This document shows positions 29,841 through 38,744 of a stretch of 64,000 bases of DNA, one piece after another. The notes under the pieces are model-generated. The model searched no databases and was not told the origin of the DNA. It saw nothing but the letters and a program-made list of their open reading frames with translations. The DNA lies in contig NZ_QVTC01000017.1 in NCBI RefSeq assembly GCF_003429085.1, positions 1 to 64,000 on the forward strand, read 5' to 3'. Origin of the DNA: Bacillus sp. V59.32b (GTDB taxonomy: Bacteria > Bacillota > Bacilli > Bacillales > DSM-1321). A program made the position numbers and the translations under genes. Numbering within the stretch: position 1 is the stretch's first letter; each line of letters opens with the position of its first letter.

Positions 29841-30067
29841 AATAACCTGTCCTTTCCCGTGGGACTTCTTCATAGAATGGTAAAAAGGTGCATAGATATA
29901 GTAGAAGGGTAAGTATATCAAAATTATTATAAATGCTGATGGAAATAAATTCAAATACTTTTCTGCTACATTTTCAAGCTTGTGAATGATCACAAATGAT
30001 TCAATATCTTTTTCACAGCCGGTTTGTTAAAATAATGATAGATTTTAGAAGCTAGGAGTTGGCTTAC

Positions 30068-30775
30068 TTGAATGATGTGAACGTTTTTCTTGCTTTTGGG
30101 GCTGGGTTTTTAAGCTTCATTTCCCCGTGTTGTCTGCCGCTTTATCCGGCATTTCTTTCATACATAACCGGTATGAGCGTAGGCGATATTAAATCGGAAA
30201 ATGCAATGCTTCAGAGACGAAGCATGCTGCATACTTTGTTTTTTCTGCTGGGTTTTTCCATTATATTTATTGCCCTAGGTTTCAGCGCCTCTCTGTTAGG
30301 ACGGTTTTTTGAAAACTATCAAGACCTAATCAGGCAGATCGGCGCTCTTCTTATTATCTTTTTCGGTTTGGTCATTATCGGTGTGTTCCAACCGAAATTC
30401 TTAATGCAGGACAAACGCTTTGAATTTAAGAACCGCCCAGGCGGATATTTCGGTTCTGTGCTAATAGGTGTGGCATTTGCTGCAGGATGGACGCCGTGTA
30501 TGGGGCCGATTCTTGGTGCCGTGGTTGCTATGGCAAGCACGAATCCGGAATCTTCGATTGTTTATATGATCGCGTATATATTAGGCTTTGCCATCCCGTT
30601 CTTTATCCTTTCCTTCTTCATCGGTAAATTAAAATGGATTAAGAAATACAGTCATAAAATTGTCAAAGTTGGGGGATATTTGATGATCGTAATGGGTGTC
30701 ATTTTGTTTTTCGGCTGGATGGAGAAGATCATTTCTGTTTTCATGAAACTCACCGGAGGCTTTACCGGATTTTAG
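30068..30775 (+). CDS. ccdA: Cytochrome c biogenesis protein CcdA
   Basis: CcdA carries reducing equivalents across the membrane for cytochrome c maturation and spore disulfide reduction. 235 aa, six spans, with the redox Cys residues in [11 protein letters not shown] and [14 protein letters not shown] 30068 gives the start M-N-D-V-N-x-F-L-x-F-G-A-G-F seen in B. subtilis and has TAGGAG 9 nt upstream. The TTG at 30059 is too close to the SD. Followed by yneI and ccdC, the conserved trio. Confidence 0.95.
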   Translation: MNDVNVFLAFGAGFLSFISPCCLPLYPAFLSYITGMSVGDIKSENAMLQRRSMLHTLFFLLGFSIIFIALGFSASLLGRFFENYQDLIRQIGALLIIFFGLVIIGVFQPKFLMQDKRFEFKNRPGGYFGSVLIGVAFAAGWTPCMGPILGAVVAMASTNPESSIVYMIAYILGFAIPFFILSFFIGKLKWIKKYSHKIVKVGGYLMIVMGVILFFGWMEKIISVFMKLTGGFTGF

Positions 30776-30967
30776 GCTTGTCAGTGTTCCCACGTGTTTC
30801 CCAGCTAAAAGGCGAATTAGCACGAAATTTGTCTTACGCTTTTGTTTGAAATCACGACATAAGTCCGATATATTTAAAATTGCGTCTAGCGTTCTTACAT
30901 AATAATTGAAAGATTTATAGGATAAATCTATCAATTAAGTATTGTTTGGTGCGAGGAGGACTGGGAA

Positions 30968-31327
30968 ATGGCGAGAATACTAATTGTCGATGATGCAAAA
31001 TTTATGAGAGTCACCCTTTCTTCAATTTTGCAAAGTGCTGAGCATGAAGTTGTGGGTGAAGCAACTAATGGGAAAGAGGCGGTAGCGCTATTCCGTGAAC
31101 TACATCCAGATCTGGTTACGATGGATATAACCATGCCAGTTATGAACGGACTGGATGCGATAAGAGAGATTAAGCATGAGTTCCCCGATGCTAAAGTGGT
31201 TATGTGCTCGGCGATGGGCCAGCAGAAAATGGTAGTGGAAGCCATCGAAGCGGGAGCAAAGGATTTTATTGTAAAGCCTTTTGACGAAAACACTGTCTTA
31301 GAAGCGATAAACAGGGTATTAGATTGA
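30968..31327 (+). CDS. yneI: CheY-like response regulator YneI
   Basis: A 119-aa receiver domain with no output domain. Acidic pair VDDAK, phospho-acceptor Asp in VTMDITMP, conserved S in MCSAMG and Lys in FIVKPF. The partner kinase is unknown. Located between ccdA and ccdC as in B. subtilis. The SD GAGGAGG is 8 nt before the ATG. Ends at a terminator. Confidence 0.95.
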   Translation: MARILIVDDAKFMRVTLSSILQSAEHEVVGEATNGKEAVALFRELHPDLVTMDITMPVMNGLDAIREIKHEFPDAKVVMCSAMGQQKMVVEAIEAGAKDFIVKPFDENTVLEAINRVLD

Positions 31328-31358
31328 CCGTTTAGCATAGCTAAACGGTTTTACTTTT
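31327..31358 (+). terminator. Terminator after yneI
   Basis: ACCGTTTAGC / GCTAAACGGT stem with a 3-nt loop, then TTTACTTTTT. Confidence 0.9.
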
Positions 31359-31466
31359 TCTTTAAGAAAGGATTTGCTAGTAAGATTAAGAAATCTTTTT
31401 ATTAGCGCTGTGATAGGGTATAATTGGGATAGAAATTTACCTTAATGGATTAAGGAATGGTTATAG

Positions 31467-31946
31467 GTGGTATATATTTCATCAGCTTTTGCGATTTTAA
31501 TGGCAATTATGGCGCTAGTTATTAGAATGAAAGCCTCTGCACGGCCAGTCAGCACAAAGAAAATCATTTTACCGCCTCTTTTTATGAGTACGGGAGCGTT
31601 GATGTTTTTGTTTCCGGTTTTTCGGGTAACTCCGTTGAAATTGCTTGAAGCAGTAACCGTAGGTCTAATATTCTCGATCTTTCTAATCAAAACTTCCAAC
31701 TTTGAAGTGCGTGATGATCAAATATATTTAAGGCGTTCGAAGGCTTTTGCATTTATTTTGATTGGTTTGTTAGTTATTCGTATTGCAGCGAAATTAATTT
31801 TAAGCTCATCCATTGATTTAGGAGAGCTGAGCGGAATGTTCTTCCTGCTCGCGTTCGCAATGATCGTTCCATGGCGCATCTCGATGCTTATGAAATACCG
31901 TAAACTAAAAAACGGGTGTAGCGATATGAATTTTAAACACATATAG
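31467..31946 (+). CDS. ccdC: Cytochrome c biogenesis protein CcdC (yneJ)
   Basis: A 159-aa polytopic membrane protein with four or five spans and the KKIILPPLFMSTGALMF and RRSKAFAFILIGLLVIR segments of the CcdC family. It supports cytochrome c synthesis with CcdA by an unknown step. The start is GTG 31467 with AAGGAATGG 6 nt upstream. It lies after yneI. Confidence 0.9.
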   Translation: MVYISSAFAILMAIMALVIRMKASARPVSTKKIILPPLFMSTGALMFLFPVFRVTPLKLLEAVTVGLIFSIFLIKTSNFEVRDDQIYLRRSKAFAFILIGLLVIRIAAKLILSSSIDLGELSGMFFLLAFAMIVPWRISMLMKYRKLKNGCSDMNFKHI

Positions 31947-31962
31947 ACATACGATAAGCCTG

Positions 31963-31987
31963 CTCTCCTTTTTCAGGAGAGTTTTTT
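31963..31987 (+). terminator. Terminator after ccdC
   Basis: CTCTCCT / AGGAGAG stem, 5-nt loop, six T. Confidence 0.9.
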
Positions 31988-32028
31988 AATTTGTAATAAA
32001 TATGTAACAGGACTGAGTCCCAATTTAC

Positions 32029-32057
32029 TTGCTTATTGCGCGAAAAGCTGTTATTCT
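32029..32057 (+). promoter_or_regulatory. Cold-shock gene promoter with long 5' leader
   Basis: TTGCTT (32029-32034), 17-bp spacer, TATTCT (32052-32057). Transcription would start about 110 nt before the csp ATG, a leader length typical of cold-shock genes. Confidence 0.7.
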
Positions 32058-32144
32058 AAGAAAGAATTATTTTTGTTCGGGATAAACGATAGTAAATGCT
32101 TTTTACCGTCTTCATATCACTGAGAGCAAGGATAGTAATACATT

Positions 32145-32166
32145 GTGTGTTTAACACACTGGGAGG
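32145..32166 (+). promoter_or_regulatory. Hairpin next to the csp ribosome site
   Basis: A GTGTG/CACAC stem (32145-32149 with 32155-32159) abuts the SD GGGAGG (32161-32166). It could tune translation with temperature; this is inference. Confidence 0.45.
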
Positions 32167-32175
32167 CAATTTTAA

Positions 32176-32376
32176 ATGGAACAAGGTAAAGTAAAATGGT
32201 TCAACGCAGAAAAAGGTTTTGGATTCATCGAACGTGAAGGTGGAGACGATGTATTCGTACACTTCTCAGCTATTCAAGGCGAAGGATTCAAATCTCTTGA
32301 AGAAGGCCAGGACGTGACTTTTGAAGTAGAACAAGGCCAACGCGGACCACAAGCTTCTAACGTTCAAAAAGCATAA
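32176..32376 (+). CDS. Cold-shock protein (CspA family)
   Basis: A 66-aa OB-fold RNA chaperone that melts RNA structure in the cold. RNP1 KGFGFIE and RNP2 DVFVHF motifs and the KWFN start are all present. The SD GGGAGG is 9 nt before the ATG. Monocistronic, with a long leader and a terminator. The exact paralogue (CspB, C or D) cannot be assigned. Confidence 0.96.
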   Translation: MEQGKVKWFNAEKGFGFIEREGGDDVFVHFSAIQGEGFKSLEEGQDVTFEVEQGQRGPQASNVQKA

Positions 32377-32391
32377 TTACTACTCGTTTTG

Positions 32392-32425
32392 AAAACAGAT
32401 CCGATGAATATCGGGTCTGTTTTTA
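32392..32425 (+). terminator. Terminator after csp
   Basis: A 14-bp stem (32392-32405 with 32410-32423, one G-T pair), 4-nt loop, T run. Confidence 0.93.
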
Positions 32426-32608
32426 TTTTGGCTGATTAGAAAGTGCAGAGGTGTAAGTATTACCTCTAATCTCCACCTCCAGAGGCTCCCAGTCGGCGAG
32501 TTTTCCTTATGTGAAAATGACAATCTTCAGATGGTCTTCTTATTTTCTTAGTCATCTGGGCAGGATAAAGGGGAGGAATATTTGGTAACCGGAGATTGGA
32601 GGATCTTT

Positions 32609-33034
32609 ATGAGATTGAAAAATAAAAAGAAATCGTTGAATGTGCAAATTTCCGTAATTTTTCAGTACGCTCTTAATACTGCCCTGATTCTACAGGCCAT
32701 TATTTTGTGTATATTGCTTGGTGAGGAAATTGGTTTTTTCATTCATTTTGCTTTTAACCATGAAGGAATCGAAGTTCATTATGAACATTTGGAACGTATC
32801 CTTGTTTTCTTCTTGTATTTTGAATTCATTGCCATGATCGTGAAATATTTCCAAGAGAATTATCACTTTCCGATTCGTTACTTCCTTTATATTGGTATTA
32901 CAGCTTTGATTCGTTTAATTATCGTTTATCATGAGAATCCGGTCCATACACTTTTATTTACATGCGCCATACTCGTGTTAGTCATCAGCTTCTATATTAT
33001 GAACTCCGCGACAGCACGAAGGGGGAAGCTGTAA
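32609..33034 (+). CDS. psiE: PsiE family membrane protein
   Basis: A 141-aa, four-span membrane protein of the PsiE family (phosphate-starvation-inducible in E. coli). Visible: YHFPIRYFLYIGITALIRLIIV and an acidic HYEHLERI loop. Function unknown. ATG 32609 has TTGGAGG 7 nt upstream; the longer frame from 32582 includes that site. A single gene. Confidence 0.88.
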   Translation: MRLKNKKKSLNVQISVIFQYALNTALILQAIILCILLGEEIGFFIHFAFNHEGIEVHYEHLERILVFFLYFEFIAMIVKYFQENYHFPIRYFLYIGITALIRLIIVYHENPVHTLLFTCAILVLVISFYIMNSATARRGKL

Positions 33035-33117
33035 GTAGCGAATTATCAATCATAGTGAGGCGGATTAGAATCAAACATGGAGCATTTTAATTTACCTTTG
33101 AATTCGCAGGTACAGAT

Positions 33118-33672
33118 CTATACTTTATGTGAATCAATAATCAGGTAATAATGACAGTCATAATCGCTCAAATTTACAAAACGACGTTCGGTGTCGGCTT
33201 CAAAAAAAATTGAATCTCCTTCGTCCAATACATGGACATCCTGCCCATTGCCCAACTCAATTTTCAGTTTGCCTTGTGCTACATATATGTATTCCACTAC
33301 CCCTTGTTTTTGAGAGGGAAGAGGCCCGGATTCCTTTAGTGGGGGGATAACATGAAAAATAAACTCGATTCCGTTTCCTGAAAGCGAAGGTGACAGGAGA
33401 TGTCGTTCAAACCCTGAAACTTGATTTCTTTGAAATGGTCTTTGATTTTTTCGGATAACGATAACCTCTTGCTTATTATGTTCCCCTAACATTTGTGAAA
33501 TCGTTACTCCTAATCCTGCCGCTATTTGAGCCGCTATTTGAATAGTGGGGTTTTTCTCCTCCCGCTCAATCTGAGATAACATCGATTTGCTCACATTACT
33601 CCGCTTTGAAAGTTCCTCTAAAGTTAAATTCTTTTCCTTACGCACTTTTTTTACACGCTGGCCAAATTCCAT
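33118..33672 (-). CDS. XRE-family regulator with cupin sensor domain
   Basis: 184 aa: an N-terminal HTH_XRE (LTLEELSKRSNVSKSMLSQIE, about residues 15-35) and a C-terminal cupin barrel with VVEYIYVAQGKLKIELG and DSIFFEADTERRF. This build is typical of regulators of amino-acid, polyamine or small-molecule metabolism. The target is not evident; no divergent target gene is adjacent. The ATG follows a GGAGG-like site. Confidence 0.9.
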   Translation of the reverse strand: MEFGQRVKKVRKEKNLTLEELSKRSNVSKSMLSQIEREEKNPTIQIAAQIAAGLGVTISQMLGEHNKQEVIVIRKNQRPFQRNQVSGFERHLLSPSLSGNGIEFIFHVIPPLKESGPLPSQKQGVVEYIYVAQGKLKIELGNGQDVHVLDEGDSIFFEADTERRFVNLSDYDCHYYLIIDSHKV

Positions 33673-33871
33673 GTCATAAACCTCCAGATTAACTTACAAT
33701 TCACTATAGAGAAACTTTCATCTTAGGTTATATTTTATCAAAAAATAGGATGGAATTAAATTCTATAATAGAGGGACAGCAAGTTATCCGAATTGTAATA
33801 GAAATTCCACTGTGGCTAAATAGGCGCAGTATATGATTTTATATAAAATATAAAAAAATTATATTTTTTTA

Positions 33872-33902
33872 TTGACTCTGACGTTACGTGATACTTTAAA
33901 GT
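33872..33902 (+). promoter_or_regulatory. MerR-type promoter with 19-bp spacer
   Basis: TTGACT (33872-33877), 19-bp spacer, TAAAGT (33897-33902), with an ACGT-T-ACGT dyad in the spacer. The overlong spacer with a central dyad is the arrangement MerR-family activators untwist; here it would autoregulate the gene behind it. Confidence 0.65.
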
Positions 33903-33928
33903 GATCATTAAGGGGAGGCGAGTACATT

Positions 33929-34669
33929 TTGAAAGTGAAAGAAGTAGCGGATTTAGTCGGTATTAGTGTGCGAACACTGCATCATTATGATGAAATCGGG
34001 TTATTAACCCCGGAGGAGATAACGGAGTCTGGTTATCGGCTTTATTCAGAGGCAAATCTCGAAATGTTACAGCAAATTTTATTTTTTAGAGAACTTGGCT
34101 TCCCTTTAAAGAAAATAAAAGAAATTATCAGTAGTCCCGCGTTTAATCGACAGGAGGCGCTGGAGCTGCACCGGCAAATGTTGCTTGAAAAACGCACCCG
34201 GCTCGATAAGATGCTTTCGACTATTGATAAGACGATTCTACACTCGAAAGGAGAAATTAACATGACAAATCAAGAGAAATTCGAAGGGTTTGACTTCAGC
34301 CATAATCCGTATGAACAAGAAGCGCGAGAACGTTGGGGAGACGAAGCCGTCGACCGCTCGAACACCAAAATTGGGCAGATGTCCAAAGCGGAACAAGAAG
34401 CGATGTCACAGGAAATGAATGAAATTTATAGAAAACTGGCGGCCCTTCGCAACGACGCTCCTGATTCCAAAGAATCACAGGCCGCGATTAAAGAATGGTA
34501 TGACTTGTTGAACAGGATGGGCAATTACTCGCTCGATGCTTTCAAAGGATTGGGTCAAATGTATGTGGACGATGAACGCTTCACTAAAAACATCGACAAA
34601 TTTGGCGAGGGCTTGGCGAAGTTCATGCGTGATGCTATGGCAATCTATGCGGATAATCATAAAAAATAA
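33929..34669 (+). CDS. MerR-family regulator with TipAS domain
   Basis: 246 aa: an N-terminal MerR HTH (VADLVGISVRTLHHYDEIGLLTP and SGYRLYSE), a coiled-coil dimer helix, then a C-terminal TipAS-type ligand-binding domain (FDFSHNPYEQEARERWGD ... FTKNIDKFGEGLAKFMRDAM). Relatives sense thiopeptide or other drugs; the ligand here is unknown. Start TTG 33929 behind AGGGGAGG; GTG 33935 is also possible. Likely autoregulated; ends at a terminator. Confidence 0.9.
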   Translation: MKVKEVADLVGISVRTLHHYDEIGLLTPEEITESGYRLYSEANLEMLQQILFFRELGFPLKKIKEIISSPAFNRQEALELHRQMLLEKRTRLDKMLSTIDKTILHSKGEINMTNQEKFEGFDFSHNPYEQEARERWGDEAVDRSNTKIGQMSKAEQEAMSQEMNEIYRKLAALRNDAPDSKESQAAIKEWYDLLNRMGNYSLDAFKGLGQMYVDDERFTKNIDKFGEGLAKFMRDAMAIYADNHKK

Positions 34670-34685
34670 TGTGAGATTTCATGAA

Positions 34686-34718
34686 AAGCTTTGGAGCCTG
34701 TCTTCCAAGGCTTTTTTT
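34686..34718 (+). terminator. Terminator after the TipAS regulator
   Basis: AAGCTTTGGA / TCCAAGGCTT stem (one G-T pair), followed by T7. Confidence 0.88.
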
Positions 34719-34781
34719 AGATGGGCAGCTTACTTATATCACAAAAGGAAAAGATCTTTTTAGTTGAAGGCCTGTCATTAA

Positions 34782-34904
34782 TTAAATATAGATTCTTAGA
34801 TTCTTGCTTTTAACTAAAGCTTGAACAAACAAGAACACTGCACTAATTAAAGCTATCATAAATATAAACATCAATATTTGAAAAATTATATCCCCCATAT
34901 TCAT
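34782..34904 (-). CDS. DUF4083-like membrane microprotein, short form
   Basis: A 40-aa open frame, M-N-M-G-D-I-I-F-Q then a hydrophobic span and a basic end (LVKSKNLRIYI). The GDIIFQ start is shared with the 61-aa protein at 4658, but the charged C-terminal helix is missing. GAGGG lies upstream of both the first ATG (34904) and a second at 34898. It may be a real short member or a truncated copy. Confidence 0.55.
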   Translation of the reverse strand: MNMGDIIFQILMFIFMIALISAVFLFVQALVKSKNLRIYI

Positions 34905-34984
34905 CTTCCCTCATTGGTTTTTCCTAAATTATACCATATTACTTTTGTTCAAAGAACAGCTTTTCGATAACAAGGCATTGATTA

Positions 34985-35136
34985 TAGGTAAAGAGGGAGG
35001 TTGCGAACGTTTCAGAAGTACATTCGAAATCTGTTCGGAACCTAGCTCCGAACTCATCGGAAGGTTTTGGATGATTCAGAAGATTGTTCTGAACCTATTC
35101 GGAAGTTGCGAATGAATCGTAAGGTGGTTCTGAATG
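34985..35136. repeat. Degenerate TTCGGAAG/GTTCTGAA repeat cluster (gap 34905-35233)
   Basis: About 150 bp built from variants of A-T-T-C-G-G-A-A-G and G-T-T-C-T-G-A-A spaced roughly 15-20 bp. The last 42 bp (35095-35136) match 32 of 42 positions with 44761-44802 near the D,D-carboxypeptidase operon. No open frame covers it. The unit type is unknown to me. Confidence 0.6.
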
Positions 35137-35233
35137 CAGATTTATTCGCAAATAGGAATTCAAAAGTTATTACTTTGAAACCTTTTTATGTTATTATAAG
35201 GTCTGTTTAATTATAGAAAAGGAGATGTTTTAC

Positions 35234-35674
35234 ATGGCCAAAAAAGGATACATACTTATGCAAAATGGAGAAAAAATTGAGTTTGATCTTTTCCCTAACG
35301 AAGCTCCTAATACAGTGGCGAACTTCGAAAAATTAGCGAACTCAGGATTTTATAATGGTGTTGTTTTTCATCGGGTTATTCCGGGCTTTGTCAGCCAAGG
35401 CGGCGATCCAACCGGAACAGGAGCGGGTGGCAGCGGTACGACTATTAAATGTGAAACTGAGGGCAATCCTCATAAGCATGAAGCAGGCAGCTTATCAATG
35501 GCCCACGCCGGCAAAGATACAGGCTCTAGTCAGTTCTTTATTGTTCATGCGCCTCAGCCACATCTTAATGGAGTTCATACTGTATTTGGGCAGGTCACTT
35601 CAGGCCTTGAAACAGCCAAAGCAATGGAAAACGGCGATGTAATGGAGAAAGTAGAAGTATTTGATGCAGAATAA
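35234..35674 (+). CDS. ppiB: Peptidyl-prolyl cis-trans isomerase (cyclophilin)
   Basis: A 146-aa cytoplasmic cyclophilin that speeds proline isomerisation. [22 protein letters not shown], the catalytic Arg in FHRV, SQFFI and HTVFGQV are present. ATG 35234 lies 9 nt after AAAAGGAG; the in-frame ATG at 35225 abuts that site. A single gene with a terminator. Confidence 0.96.
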   Translation: MAKKGYILMQNGEKIEFDLFPNEAPNTVANFEKLANSGFYNGVVFHRVIPGFVSQGGDPTGTGAGGSGTTIKCETEGNPHKHEAGSLSMAHAGKDTGSSQFFIVHAPQPHLNGVHTVFGQVTSGLETAKAMENGDVMEKVEVFDAE

Positions 35675-35681
35675 TGTAAAT

Positions 35682-35711
35682 GGGGGGAGCAGAAATGCTC
35701 TCTCTTTTTTT
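35682..35711 (+). terminator. Terminator after ppiB
   Basis: GGGGAGCA / TGCTCTCT stem with GAAA loop and a T tract. Confidence 0.85.
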
Positions 35712-35731
35712 GTGTAGATTGAATGTAAGAA

Positions 35732-35760
35732 CCCCAGCCATTCATCCAATAAGGCTGGGG
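35732..35760 (-). terminator. Terminator for the 35768 membrane protein gene
   Basis: A perfect CCCCAGCC / GGCTGGGG stem just past the minus-strand stop. Confidence 0.75.
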
Positions 35761-35767
35761 CACTTTC

Positions 35768-36208
35768 TTACCATAAAACCGGTTTAACCACCATGAACCA
35801 CAGCATAGCCAATAATAAGACGATATAAATCCAGATCGATCGATTTAGTTTAGCAGCGAGTTCTTCTTTATTCTGGCCGTCTTCATGAAACTTCCTGAGG
35901 GTTGGTGAAAACGCGCGAGCAAGAAACAACAATGAACAAAACAGGATAATAAGTGTTGTAACAATCCATGGGGTACTCCAAGTCCATGGACCTGAGATAA
36001 CGAGCAAGATCCCTGTAACAACCAGCACATGTCCTGCATGCTTCGCGAATCGGACGGCAAACCGAAATGTGTCCAAGTAAGCATTCATTTCAGCTTCTGT
36101 TGCCATCCTAAGTTTTTTAACAACCGGCAATAAAATAAAAAACGGTCCAATTGAGGCGATCACACTGAGAACATGTATGTAGATTATGATACGGTACAAA
36201 TAATCCAT
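35768..36208 (-). CDS. DUF2269-like integral membrane protein
   Basis: A 146-aa, four-span protein starting YRIIIYIHVLSVIASIGPFFIL, with conserved-looking His residues in spans one and three (HVLS, KHAGHVLVV) that could bind haem. It resembles DUF2269-type proteins. Function unknown. It is followed closely upstream, on the same strand, by the broken ASCH gene. Confidence 0.7.
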   Translation of the reverse strand: MDYLYRIIIYIHVLSVIASIGPFFILLPVVKKLRMATEAEMNAYLDTFRFAVRFAKHAGHVLVVTGILLVISGPWTWSTPWIVTTLIILFCSLLFLARAFSPTLRKFHEDGQNKEELAAKLNRSIWIYIVLLLAMLWFMVVKPVLW

Positions 36209-36220
36209 CTTTTCTGCCTG

Positions 36221-36560
36221 TTAACCGATGACCGGGCGGAACTCATGCACCCAAACCTTCATGTGAGGAAGCCAAGGCATTCCCGGATGATAGGACAATA
36301 TAGATTGTTTATATGCCTCTACTGTATTATAACCCTCCTGCCGGGCATGTTCATTTGTTAATTCGCCCAGAGATTGAGAGTACACTCGCTCTACAACGAA
36401 TTTTTTTTTCCTTTAATATCATGATCTCGCCAACATCAGCATATCTTCCATTCCGGCGTGTCGCGGTTTTTTTACCTTCGATGACTTTGTTGACATCTTC
36501 CGCCATCGTTACGAGCTGGTCAATGGTACATGTCTTTGCCGGCAGCTCCTTGTTCGTCAT
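36221..36560 (-). pseudogene. ASCH-domain protein gene with +1 frameshift in an A9 run
   Basis: The frame from ATG 36560 reads MTNKELPAKTCTIDQLV ... KKTATRRNGRYADVGEIMILKEKK, an ASCH-domain N-terminus. After a run of nine A (plus-strand T run 36401-36409) it goes out of frame and stops at 36351. In the other frame the ASCH sequence continues (FVVERVYSQSLGELTNEHAR ... HPGMPWLPHMKVWVHEF) to a TAA at 36221. Removing one A restores a 112-aa protein. ASCH proteins bind RNA or modified nucleosides. The cause may be real decay, slippage-controlled expression, or a sequencing error. Confidence 0.85.
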
Positions 36561-36738
36561 AAAAAAACTCCCTTCAATACGTATCTAACTTAAATGTATC
36601 ATACTTCGAAAAAGACTACGAAGATAGATATTTTGTCAGGGCATTTATCTTGCATATCACAATAGTAAGTGCTAAATAATGTAGAATAGAAACATAACGG
36701 AAAGTCTGAGTTGGAACTTAACAGAAGGAGGAACTTAC

Positions 36739-37263
36739 ATGCGCTTAAAAGGAAAGAAAATTGTCAGTCTAGTCCATCATGACTTCGAAGACCTGGAGCT
36801 TTGGTACCCCATTTTACGATTGCAAGAAGAGGGGGCGGTTGTTCACCTTGCTGGAGAGAAAGCGAAAGAGAAGTATGTCGGAAAATACGGGGTACCGGCC
36901 GAAGCTGATTTTGCTTATGGCGATATAAATGCCGAAGAATACGATGCTATTCTTGTTCCGGGCGGTTGGGCCCCTGATAAAATCAGACGCTTCCCGGAGG
37001 TTATTTCACTTGTACAACATATGGAAGAGAACAAGAAGCCGATCGGGCAAATTTGCCATGCGGGCTGGGTTTTAATTTCAGCAAAAGTATTACAAGGGAA
37101 GAAGGTGACAAGTACACCGGGCATAAAAGATGATATGGAAAATGCGGGTGCAACCTGGTTTGATGAGCCGGTTGTTGTGGATGGTCATCTTGTATCAAGC
37201 AGACGGCCGCCGGATCTGCCGGATTATTTACGAGAACTGATAAAGGTTATCGAACAAAAATAA
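36739..37263 (+). CDS. DJ-1/PfpI family protein (type 1 amidotransferase-like)
   Basis: 174 aa, flavodoxin-like fold with the nucleophile elbow GQICHAGW (Cys-His) and the LVPGGWAPD loop. Members act as glyoxalase/deglycase or protease-like stress enzymes; the activity here is unassigned. The SD AGGAGGA precedes the ATG. Convergent with the exonuclease gene. Confidence 0.9.
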   Translation: MRLKGKKIVSLVHHDFEDLELWYPILRLQEEGAVVHLAGEKAKEKYVGKYGVPAEADFAYGDINAEEYDAILVPGGWAPDKIRRFPEVISLVQHMEENKKPIGQICHAGWVLISAKVLQGKKVTSTPGIKDDMENAGATWFDEPVVVDGHLVSSRRPPDLPDYLRELIKVIEQK

Positions 37264-37270
37264 TAGACTC

Positions 37271-37312
37271 AAAAAACAGGTTAAGTCATTAAACGGACTT
37301 AACCTGTTTTTG
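37271..37312. terminator. Bidirectional terminator between 36739 and 37289 genes
   Basis: A 16-bp stem AAAAACAGGTTAAGTC / GACTTAACCTGTTTTT with an 8-nt loop; it includes the last codons of the minus-strand gene. Confidence 0.93.
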
Positions 37313-38101
37313 TAAAATGCTATTGATGATATTGGTTTTGTATTTCTCAAACTGTTTTTCATAATACTTTTCAAGCACGCTGTCAATCTGAAAATCGTCT
37401 TTAAATTCAACCCATTTAGAATGCGATTTAAATTCGAACCAAGAAAGATGCAAATTTCCGGTTTTTTTGATAACTGAATTAATTAGTTTCGCATATTTCT
37501 TTTTCCCAGGACGATTGATAGTCCCGTCGATAAAATAAAGCACTTTAGCATCACGCTTTGGTTTTTGAACCGAATGAATATCGAACATTTTGGCTAAAGC
37601 GATAAAAATTTTTGCCGTACTTTCAGCATCACTCAGTGCTCTGTGGGAATTCGCGTTTTCGTCTATCTCTAGCGCCATTAGTGCTGAAGAAAGACTTGGT
37701 GTATTGAACGTCTTGAGCACACCATACATATATACTTCCTGGATATCCATAAAGCTAGCAGGAATAAAGATATCTGTATTGTTTCGAATGCAATCAACCT
37801 CAAAGAAACGATAATCTTCTTTGCCCCAAGAGACAAAAGTATAATCTTCCCCTAAAAAGGTAACAAAATCGCGATAACATTCATGAAAAGTCGGGGCGTC
37901 TTTGATCATATTTTCATTGATTTGTGTAAGTTTAATGGTGAAACGTGAAAGGGCACAGGAAGGTTTAATTAACGAGGAAAAAGTGTCTATCATTTCACCG
38001 TCTTTGTTTAATTTAACGGCGCCAATCTCAATTATCTCACTGGGCTTGTCCGTTTCATAATTGAAGCTGTTTCTCTCGACATCCACAATAATATAATTCA
38101 T
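37289..38101 (-). CDS. DEDDh 3'-5' exonuclease (KapD-like)
   Basis: 270 aa. The first 175 residues form an RNase T/DnaQ-type exonuclease: DVERN (D-x-E), a central acidic region with SWGKEDYRFFE, and HRALSDAEST (H-x-A-x-x-D). The extra C-terminal ~90 residues (KPKRDAKVLYFIDGTINRPGKKK ... ) are not recognised. B. subtilis KapD is a shorter relative tied to sporulation control. ATG 38101 is preferred over two upstream codons inside the GGTGATG site. Confidence 0.83.
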   Translation of the reverse strand: MNYIIVDVERNSFNYETDKPSEIIEIGAVKLNKDGEMIDTFSSLIKPSCALSRFTIKLTQINENMIKDAPTFHECYRDFVTFLGEDYTFVSWGKEDYRFFEVDCIRNNTDIFIPASFMDIQEVYMYGVLKTFNTPSLSSALMALEIDENANSHRALSDAESTAKIFIALAKMFDIHSVQKPKRDAKVLYFIDGTINRPGKKKYAKLINSVIKKTGNLHLSWFEFKSHSKWVEFKDDFQIDSVLEKYYEKQFEKYKTNIINSILQKQVKSV

Positions 38102-38233
38102 TATCATCACCTTTTTCTATATAAGTATAAATTATAACAGAAAAAGGTTAGTTTGTTTTGAAAAAAATAAGAATACCATCTAACAAATAAAGGAACATAG
38201 AATTTATCTAACATATTAAAAGGAGGATTTATT

Positions 38234-38568
38234 ATGATCTATGAATTAAAGTTCGAGTTTCAGATGTGGAACAAGGACAAAAATGGTATCAAACATTTCT
38301 TCAGAGAGAGCCGGATTTTATTCCTCATGAAGGATTCATCGAATGGGAGCTAACACCAGACAGCTGGTTGCAAGTCGCAGAAGGAATGCCGGCAGAGGGG
38401 AGCGGCCCGTTGCGATTCGGTGTTACGGATATAGAAGCAGAAAGAGATAGAATGATAAAAGAATTACACATAGAAAGCTATGAAGTTTATTCAAGAGAAG
38501 AAGTTCCGGTCAAATGGGGTACGTCACCGATCCTTGGGGAAATCGAATTGGTTTTTTTGAATATATAA
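38234..38568 (+). pseudogene. VOC-family protein gene with -1 frameshift near its start
   Basis: AGGAGG and ATG 38234 give M-I-Y-E-L-K and then run out of frame. The frame from 38251 reads V-R-V-S-D-V-E-Q-G-Q-K-W-Y-Q and continues to 38568, with VOC (glyoxalase/bleomycin-resistance fold) features. Adding one A in the AA at 38249-38250 joins the two into a normal VOC start (strand, then DVEQGQKWYQTFL helix). As read, only an internal start could yield the 100-aa remainder. Confidence 0.78.
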
Positions 38569-38718
38569 GTGAGACTGAAATGAATGAAAGAATAAAAACG
38601 ATTTTAGGAGACGTTGAAAAAGATATATAAAAATGGTTACTATAATAAACGAAGAATTTTGATAGAATTTCAGATTATTGAACGAAACAGCTATCACTCT
38701 GATTCAATGCATATAAAG

Positions 38719-38742
38719 AAAACTCGCCAATCGGCGAGTTTT
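38719..38742. terminator. Terminator after the class A PBP gene
   Basis: AAAACTCGCC / GGCGAGTTTT, 4-nt loop; it works on the minus strand 3 bp past the stop. Confidence 0.93.
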
Positions 38743-38744
38743 CT

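Noticed and set aside
29841-29993. Membrane-anchored N-terminal extension of the Spo0E-like protein
   Set aside because: No SD before 29993; a well-spaced SD before GTG 29840 gives the usual 50-aa size.
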